Assembly (NCBI GenBank): GCA_017557405.1
Contig: JAFYYV010000028.1
Span: forward strand, 124,001-188,000
Origin: Prevotella sp.
GTDB taxonomy: Bacteria; Bacteroidota; Bacteroidia; Bacteroidales; Bacteroidaceae
Direction: 5' to 3'
Length of the DNA: 64,000 nucleotides
The translations under genes and the position numbers were made by a program. Shown here one piece after another: positions 58,572 through 64,000 of this stretch. The notes under the pieces were generated by a model. That model searched no databases. It saw nothing but the letters and a program-made list of their open reading frames with translations, and had not been told where the DNA came from. Positions within the stretch are counted from its first letter, which is position 1; each line of letters begins with the position of its first letter.

Positions 58572-60175
58572 ATGCCAAGACGAATAAAGAGAGTGTTTTA
58601 AGTGCTGGCGACAGCATGACCGTAAAAGGGAGGATGAAGAAGCGTCCTTTCATAGAGATCATGGATTGCACGTTGCGCGATGGTGAGCAGACCAATGGTG
58701 TCTCGTTCCTGCCGCACGAGAAGTTGATGATTGCCCGCAAGCTCATGGGCGAGGTCAATGTCGACCGCATCGAGGTGGCCTCGGCGCGTGTCTCCGAGGG
58801 CGAGAAAGACGCCGTTCGCATGATCTGCCGCTATGCGGAAAGCATCGGCCGGTTGGATAGGGTGGAGGTGCTCGGCTTTGTCGACGGACATGTCTCCATC
58901 GACTGGATTCGCTCGTGTGGCGGACGCGTGGTCAACATGCTGGTGAAGGGTTCCAAGAAACATTGCACGGAGCAGTTGGGGAAGACTCCCGAGGAGCACA
59001 TCGCCGACATCCTGCAATGCGTGGAGTATGCCGACCAACAGGGCATCGCCGTCAACGTCTATCTCGAGGATTGGAGTTCGGGCATGCGCGACTCCCTCGA
59101 CTATGTCTATCAGCTGATGGACGCGTTGACAAAGACCTCCATTCGTCGCTTCATGCTCCCCGACACCCTGGGTATCATGCACCCCCTGCAATGCGTCGAG
59201 TACATGCGCAAGATGATGAAACGCTATCCCGATGTGCACTTCGACTTCCACGCCCACAACGACTACGACCTGGCTGTCTCCAACTCGTTGGCGGCCGTCC
59301 TGAGTGGTGCGCGCGGACTTCATGTAACAGTCAACGGATTGGGTGAACGTTGTGGAAACGCCCCGCTGGCCAGCGTGCAGGTCATCTTGAAAGACCATTT
59401 CAACGCCCGCACCAGCATCCGCGAGGAGCGGCTCAACGACATCAGTCGCATGGTGGCGGCCTATAGCGGCATTGGCATCGCTCCCAACGTGCCCATCGTG
59501 GGCGAGAGTGTCTTCACCCAGGTGGCGGGCGTTCATGCCGATGGCGACACCAAGAGCAACCTCTATCAGAATGAGCTGAAGCCCGAGCGTTTCGGACGCA
59601 AACGCGAGTATGCCCTTGGAAAGAACTCCGGTCGTGCCAACATCGCCAAGAACCTCAAGGAGCTGGGCTTGGAGCTCACGCCCGAGCAGACGAAGCGCGT
59701 CACGCAACGCATCACCGAGCTGGGCGACAAGAAGGAGATTGTCACGCAGGAGGACCTGCCCTACATCGTCAGCGACGTCCTGAAACACGACACGCCCGAC
59801 GATAAGGTGAAGCTCATCAGCTACGTCGTCTCCACTGCCTACGGTTTGAAGCCGGGCGCCAACGTGAAGGTCGAGATCAACGGCAAGCAATACGAGGCCG
59901 CTGCCACTGGCGACGGTCAGTACGACGCCCTCGTGAAGGCCCTGCGCTACATCTACAAGAAGTACCTCAACCGCACGTTCCCCATCCTCGCCAACTACGC
60001 CGTCTCCATCCCTCCCGGTGGTCGTACCGACGCCCTCGTGCAGACGGTCATCTCCTGGCATCACGGCGATGGACTCCTGCGCACCCGCGGCCTCGACGCC
60101 GACCAAACAGAAGCAGCCATCAAGGCCACCTTCAAAATGCTGAATATTGTTGAAAACGAGTTAACTACGAAGTAG
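58568..60175 (+). CDS. Second 2-isopropylmalate synthase-type enzyme (possible citramalate synthase)
   Basis: 535 residues. HMGL-like domain with MDCTLRDGEQTNGVSFLPHE, HFDFHAHNDYDLAVSNSLAA and NGLGERCGNAPLASVQ, then an extra C-terminal LeuA dimer-type domain (residues 405-535: LISYVVSTAYGLKPGANVKV). It differs from the leuA product of the same operon at the substrate region. Such paralogues are either (R)-citramalate synthases feeding isoleucine or second isopropylmalate synthases; the sequence alone does not decide. The ATG at 58568 overlaps the leuD stop; longer starts read back into leuD. Confidence 0.88.
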   Translation: MNAKTNKESVLSAGDSMTVKGRMKKRPFIEIMDCTLRDGEQTNGVSFLPHEKLMIARKLMGEVNVDRIEVASARVSEGEKDAVRMICRYAESIGRLDRVEVLGFVDGHVSIDWIRSCGGRVVNMLVKGSKKHCTEQLGKTPEEHIADILQCVEYADQQGIAVNVYLEDWSSGMRDSLDYVYQLMDALTKTSIRRFMLPDTLGIMHPLQCVEYMRKMMKRYPDVHFDFHAHNDYDLAVSNSLAAVLSGARGLHVTVNGLGERCGNAPLASVQVILKDHFNARTSIREERLNDISRMVAAYSGIGIAPNVPIVGESVFTQVAGVHADGDTKSNLYQNELKPERFGRKREYALGKNSGRANIAKNLKELGLELTPEQTKRVTQRITELGDKKEIVTQEDLPYIVSDVLKHDTPDDKVKLISYVVSTAYGLKPGANVKVEINGKQYEAAATGDGQYDALVKALRYIYKKYLNRTFPILANYAVSIPPGGRTDALVQTVISWHHGDGLLRTRGLDADQTEAAIKATFKMLNIVENELTTK

Positions 60176-60319
60176 TTAGAGGTAAGAGGTAAGAAGTAAG
60201 AGGTAAGAAACGTATGCAATTCACAATTCACAATTGACAATTGATTTACCAATTGGGCTATTTCTCTCCCCTCACCCTTTTGGGGGAGGTTGGGAGGGGG
60301 CCTTTAATTTCTTCATAAT
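60176..60319. repeat. Intergenic repeat cluster before leuB
   Basis: A GTAAGAGGTAAGAAGTAAGA octamer-like run (60178-60207), then ACAATTC/ACAATTG heptamers (60221-60245), then a GC-rich palindrome CCTCACCCTTTTGGGGGAGG (60265-60302). All three types recur elsewhere in the window. Confidence 0.7.
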
Positions 60320-61381
60320 ATGAACCTTCACATTGCCATTCTGCCCGGTGACGGAATCGGGCCCGAGATCATGAAGCAAGGCGTGGCCGTATTGGACGCC
60401 ATCGCCCGCAAGTTCAACCACCAGTTCACCTACGAGGAGGCCATCTGTGGTGCCCATGCCATCGACCTCGTCGGCGACCCCTATCCTGAGGCGACCCATC
60501 AGGTGTGCATGCGTGCCGATGCCGTGCTCTTCGCTGCCGTGGGCGACCTGCGCTTCGACAACGACCCCACGGCTCCCGTGCGCCCCGAGCAGGGATTGCT
60601 TGCCATGCGCAAGAAATTGGGTCTCTACGCCAACGTTCGTCCCGTCGCCACCTTCCCGTGCCTGCTCCACAAGTCGCCCCTGAAGGACGAGCTCTTGCGT
60701 GGTGCCGACTTCGTGGTCATCCGCGAGCTTACGGGAGGCATGTACTTCGGAGAGAAATACCAGGACAACGACCGCGCCTACGATACCGACATCTACACGC
60801 GTCCCGAGATAGAGCGCATCCTTCGTGTGGCGTTCAATATGGCTCGTCAGCGCCGCAAGCACCTCACCGTGGTCGACAAGGCCAACGTGCTGGCAAGCAG
60901 CCGTCTGTGGCGTCAGATTGCCAAGGAGATGGAACCCCAGTGGCCCGACGTGAAAACCGACTACATGTTCATCGACAACGCCTCCATGCGCGTGCTCACC
61001 GAACCCCGTTTCTTCGATGTCATCGTCACCGAGAACACCTTTGGCGACATCCTCACCGACGAGACCTCGTGCATCACCGGCTCCATGGGATTGCAACCCA
61101 GCAGCTCGCTCGGCGAGCACACACCCCTCTTCGAACCCGTCCACGGGTCGTGGCCGCAGGCAGCAGGTCAGAACCTCGCCAACCCCCTCGCGCAGATCCT
61201 CTCCGCCGCTATGCTCCTCGAGCACTTCGGACTCAACGACGAGGGCGCCCTCATCCGCCAAGCCGTCGATGCCAGCCTCGAGCAGAACGTCCGCACACCC
61301 GAAATCCAAGTCGAGGGCGGCCCTCACTACGGCACCCGTGAAGTAGGGGAGTGGATTGTCGATTACATCAACCAAGCATGA
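60320..61381 (+). CDS. leuB: 3-isopropylmalate dehydrogenase
   Basis: 353 residues. [20 protein letters not shown], the substrate arginines in [34 protein letters not shown], and the metal site [20 protein letters not shown] are all intact; NAD-binding [20 protein letters not shown] follows. Oxidises and decarboxylates 3-isopropylmalate, the last specific step to leucine. It is separated from the preceding gene by 144 bp of repeats but is in the same direction and probably still in the operon. Confidence 0.97.
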   Translation: MNLHIAILPGDGIGPEIMKQGVAVLDAIARKFNHQFTYEEAICGAHAIDLVGDPYPEATHQVCMRADAVLFAAVGDLRFDNDPTAPVRPEQGLLAMRKKLGLYANVRPVATFPCLLHKSPLKDELLRGADFVVIRELTGGMYFGEKYQDNDRAYDTDIYTRPEIERILRVAFNMARQRRKHLTVVDKANVLASSRLWRQIAKEMEPQWPDVKTDYMFIDNASMRVLTEPRFFDVIVTENTFGDILTDETSCITGSMGLQPSSSLGEHTPLFEPVHGSWPQAAGQNLANPLAQILSAAMLLEHFGLNDEGALIRQAVDASLEQNVRTPEIQVEGGPHYGTREVGEWIVDYINQA

Positions 61382-61403
61382 AGCAGAGAGGCTTCCCTAT
61401 CCT

Positions 61404-61436
61404 CCATCCGTGGCCGCCAAAGCCGCGGATTTTTCA
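61404..61436 (+). terminator. Terminator of the leucine operon
   Basis: ATCCGTGG (61406-61413) pairs with CCGCGGAT (61423-61430), one G-T pair, then TTTTTCATTTT. Confidence 0.75.
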
Positions 61437-61452
61437 TTTTCTGCACCATTCT

Positions 61453-61483
61453 TTTGCATTGTCATTTTTTCTTTTTATCTTTG
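61453..61483 (+). promoter_or_regulatory. Promoter of the exonuclease-RecQ gene
   Basis: TTTG (61453-61456), 19 bp, TATCTTTG (61476-61483). A 90-nt leader precedes the ATG. Confidence 0.75.
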
Positions 61484-61573
61484 CGCATTAGAAACCTAAA
61501 CTACAAAGAGTTGAGCAACATACGAATGAAGATGGATGATATAATAATGTAATTATATAAAACAATTGAAGAT

Positions 61574-64000
61574 ATGATTGCATTCATTGATACAGAGGTT
61601 AATCCCCAGACTAAGAAAGTGGCTGATTACGGAGCAGTAAGGGAGGATGGTGCAGTTTTGCACACTCATTCCAAAGCTGACTTTGATGCCTTTGTATCTT
61701 TGTGCGATACAGTGTGCGGCCATAATATCATTAGTCACGACCTGAAGTATACTGCATTGAGGGGCAATCCAACAATTGTTGATACATTAGTTTTATCACC
61801 CCTATTGTTCCCAAAACGACCTTATCACCATCTGGTGAAAGATGACAAATTGCAGGTAGACGAATTGAACAATCCTGTAAATGATTCTATGAAGGCACGT
61901 GATTTGTTGAATGACGAAATGGCCGCGTGGAACCAATTATCATCTGGCAAACAGGAAATCTACTATCAGTTGCTGCATGATTCATACCAATTTGAAGGTT
62001 TTTTCAAATACATAGAATATTCCTCGTCTACACAACAATCTTTGTTGGGGAGAATTTTGAGAGTTCAACCTAATTGGGCCAAATTAATCCTAAAAGAGTT
62101 CGAGGGCAAAATATGTAGTCATGCTGATTTTGACGCGTTGGTCAGATTGTATCCAATAGAATTGGCATACTGTTTGGCTGTAATAAGTGCTGACGACATA
62201 TTCTCTATCACTCCCGCTTGGGTGGTACGAAACTACCCCCAAGTAGTCAACGTAATGAACCTACTGTGTAACACTTCTTGTGGAGATTGTGATTATTGTC
62301 ATAGTCGCTTAGATGCTCACAGTGGACTAAAGGCTTTTTTCGGCTATGATGAGTTTCGCACTTTTGACGGAGTGCCAATGCAGCAACAAGCTGTTGAATC
62401 TGCTATCCGTGGAGAATCGTTACTAACGATATTTCCAACTGGTGGTGGCAAAAGTCTCACCTTCCAACTTCCAGCATTAATGGCTGGTCGAAACACTCAT
62501 GGGTTGACGGTTGTAATTTCACCTTTACAGTCGTTAATGAAAGATCAGGTTGACAACTTGGTGGCTCGTGGCATCAGTGATGCTGTCACTATTAATGGTC
62601 TGCTTGACCCAATAGAGAGATCTGTAGCAGTCAATCAAGTAGCGGAAGGAACGGCTAATATACTTTATATTGCCCCAGAGATGTTACGCAGTAAAACTAT
62701 TGAGAAACTGCTAATAAGTAGGAATATTGTTCGTTTTGTGATAGACGAGGCTCACTGCTTCTCAGCATGGGGGCATGATTTCCGTGTGGACTACTTGTAT
62801 ATCGGTGATTTCATTCGTCAGTTACAAGAGAAGAAAAATTTGGATCAACCTATTGCCGTTTCATGTTTTACCGCAACTGCAAAACAAAAGGTTGTCAGCG
62901 ATATTTGTGATTACTTCAGGGCAAAACTTGGTTTAGAACTAACCCTTTTTGCTGCCAATGCGGAAAGAAAGAATTTGCGCTACTCTGTACTCCACGCTGA
63001 CACTCCCGATGAGAAATACAACCTGTTGCGCTCTCTCATACTCGGACACAACTGCCCTTCGATTGTTTATGTTTCACGTACTCGACGCACTCGTGAATTA
63101 GCAAATCATTTGGTCAACGACGGTATACGAGCATTGCCATTTAATGGCAAGATGGAGGCCGCAGAAAAGGTGAAGAACCAGAATGCGTTTATGAATGGCG
63201 AAGCGCAAGTCATTGTGGCTACTTCTGCTTTCGGTATGGGAGTTGACAAAAAAGATGTGGGATTGGTAGTGCACTATAACATCAGCGACTCGTTGGAAAA
63301 CTACGTTCAGGAGGCTGGTCGCGCAGGGCGAGACCCACAAATGCAAGCAGAATGCTATGTCCTGTATGCAGATAACGACCTCGACAAGCATTTCATACTC
63401 CTCAACCAAACCAAACTTAGTATAAGTGAAATTCAACAGGTATGGAAAGCCATCAAGGATCTCACGGCTAAACGGGATCAGGTGAGTTGTTCGCCATTAG
63501 ACATTGCACGACAGGCCGGATGGGATGAAGATGTGGAAGATATTGAAACGCGAGTAAAGGCAGCAATTGCCGCACTAGAGGATGCAGGATTCGTACAGAG
63601 AGGCAGTAACACTCCACATATCTTTGCTACAGGAATTGCAGTGAAGAACATGGATGAGGCGCGTCGAAAATTGACTATCTCACCACTCTTTGATGAACAG
63701 TCGCGAGAGGAAGCAGCTCGTATTATCAAATCGCTTATCAGTGCACGTGCTACTGTTGAAGGTCGGGGAGCCGAAGCAGAGAGTCGTGTTGATTATCTGG
63801 CAGATGTTCTAGGAATGAGTAAGGCGACTGTAATCAGGAACATCAACCTGATGCGGCAAGATGGCTTATTGGCAGACAGTCGTGACATGCAAGCATGGAT
63901 TTCCAAGAGCACTTCCCTACGCAACCTTGACGTCATTTTAAAGTTAGAACAATTCCTTTTGCAACGATTTGGAGAAGAAGCACAAAGGATGAACTATAAG
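61574..64000 (+). CDS. DEDD exonuclease-RecQ helicase fusion (3' end cut by window)
   Basis: At least 809 residues, open at the right edge. N-terminal DnaQ-like exonuclease: MIAFIDTEVNP (Asp/Glu of motif I), CGHNIISHDLK (motif II), and NNPVNDSMKARDLL near residue 102 (motif III). A helical linker leads to a Cys cluster C232-x3-C-x2-C-x2-C242. Then RecQ: Walker A FPTGGGKSLTFQLP (near 289), VIDEAHCFSAWGHDFR (near 388), SCFTATAKQK, TSAFGMGVDKKDV and QEAGRAGRDPQ (near 581), followed by winged-helix segments. Order exonuclease then RecQ is like eukaryotic WRN. DNA repair or anti-phage role possible. It has its own promoter behind the leu terminator. Confidence 0.9.
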   Translation, partial: MIAFIDTEVNPQTKKVADYGAVREDGAVLHTHSKADFDAFVSLCDTVCGHNIISHDLKYTALRGNPTIVDTLVLSPLLFPKRPYHHLVKDDKLQVDELNNPVNDSMKARDLLNDEMAAWNQLSSGKQEIYYQLLHDSYQFEGFFKYIEYSSSTQQSLLGRILRVQPNWAKLILKEFEGKICSHADFDALVRLYPIELAYCLAVISADDIFSITPAWVVRNYPQVVNVMNLLCNTSCGDCDYCHSRLDAHSGLKAFFGYDEFRTFDGVPMQQQAVESAIRGESLLTIFPTGGGKSLTFQLPALMAGRNTHGLTVVISPLQSLMKDQVDNLVARGISDAVTINGLLDPIERSVAVNQVAEGTANILYIAPEMLRSKTIEKLLISRNIVRFVIDEAHCFSAWGHDFRVDYLYIGDFIRQLQEKKNLDQPIAVSCFTATAKQKVVSDICDYFRAKLGLELTLFAANAERKNLRYSVLHADTPDEKYNLLRSLILGHNCPSIVYVSRTRRTRELANHLVNDGIRALPFNGKMEAAEKVKNQNAFMNGEAQVIVATSAFGMGVDKKDVGLVVHYNISDSLENYVQEAGRAGRDPQMQAECYVLYADNDLDKHFILLNQTKLSISEIQQVWKAIKDLTAKRDQVSCSPLDIARQAGWDEDVEDIETRVKAAIAALEDAGFVQRGSNTPHIFATGIAVKNMDEARRKLTISPLFDEQSREEAARIIKSLISARATVEGRGAEAESRVDYLADVLGMSKATVIRNINLMRQDGLLADSRDMQAWISKSTSLRNLDVILKLEQFLLQRFGEEAQRMNYK

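Overview
The window reads as chromosome of a Bacteroidales bacterium, most likely Prevotella or a close relative. The evidence is the promoter grammar (TTTG, about 20 bp, then TAnnTTTG in front of many genes), a Bacteroidetes-type serine palmitoyltransferase, BspA-like leucine-rich surface protein, DUF4295 behind rpmB-rpmG, a 'smalltalk' micro-protein, many lipoproteins, and dockerin-type secreted proteins. Genes are densely packed on both strands. Both ends are cut: htpG (minus) runs off the left edge and an exonuclease-RecQ helicase (plus) runs off the right edge.

Layout. 1-14.8 kb: chaperone, secreted cysteine peptidase, MFS transporter, dipeptidase pepD, OmpH/Skp-like protein, endonuclease III, DUF2461, a small redox operon (DUF362 lipoprotein, iron-sulfur flavoprotein, ABM-fold lipoprotein, decayed acetyltransferase), a large GH2 glycosidase and an EamA half-transporter. 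14.8-16.6 kb: BspA-like LRR protein with a dockerin tail. 16.7-21.6 kb: accessory module with two hypothetical genes behind look-alike leader RNAs, a DUF3987-like protein, a CHC2/Toprim primase-like protein, an HU-like DNA-binding protein and a 31-residue smalltalk protein. 21.6-44.7 kb: housekeeping blocks (PagL-like deacylase/pheS, murB, MBL hydrolase, envelope stress-like small proteins, SPOR lipoprotein, ruvX, def, TPR protein, mtaB, glycosyltransferase, DEAD helicase, LptF/G, tgt, lon, trmN6, lipid kinase, spt). 44.8-47.8 kb: tRNA-Pro(TGG) followed by an AT-rich island with two overlapping small genes, a 119-nt hairpin, a GIY-YIG-like nuclease, a dockerin protein and a cohesin-like protein. 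47.9-54.3 kb: map, tsaD, cinA, ribosomal protein genes, nudix, ispE, dnaB. 54.4-61.4 kb: the leucine operon leuA-leuC-(lipoprotein)-leuD-leuA2/cimA-leuB, led by a classical attenuator with its own leader peptide. 61.6-64 kb: exonuclease plus RecQ fusion.

The most notable non-gene signals are the leu attenuator, twin leader RNAs and an iteron-like inverted repeat in the primase module, a candidate promoter-to-terminator small RNA at 26.8 kb, the large hairpin before the GIY-YIG gene, and several families of dispersed repeats. These repeats sit between genes but have also entered coding sequences without breaking the frame (mtaB, the GH2 enzyme, the primase) and form the ends of others (MFS, nth). 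All calls were made by eye; no database search was run.
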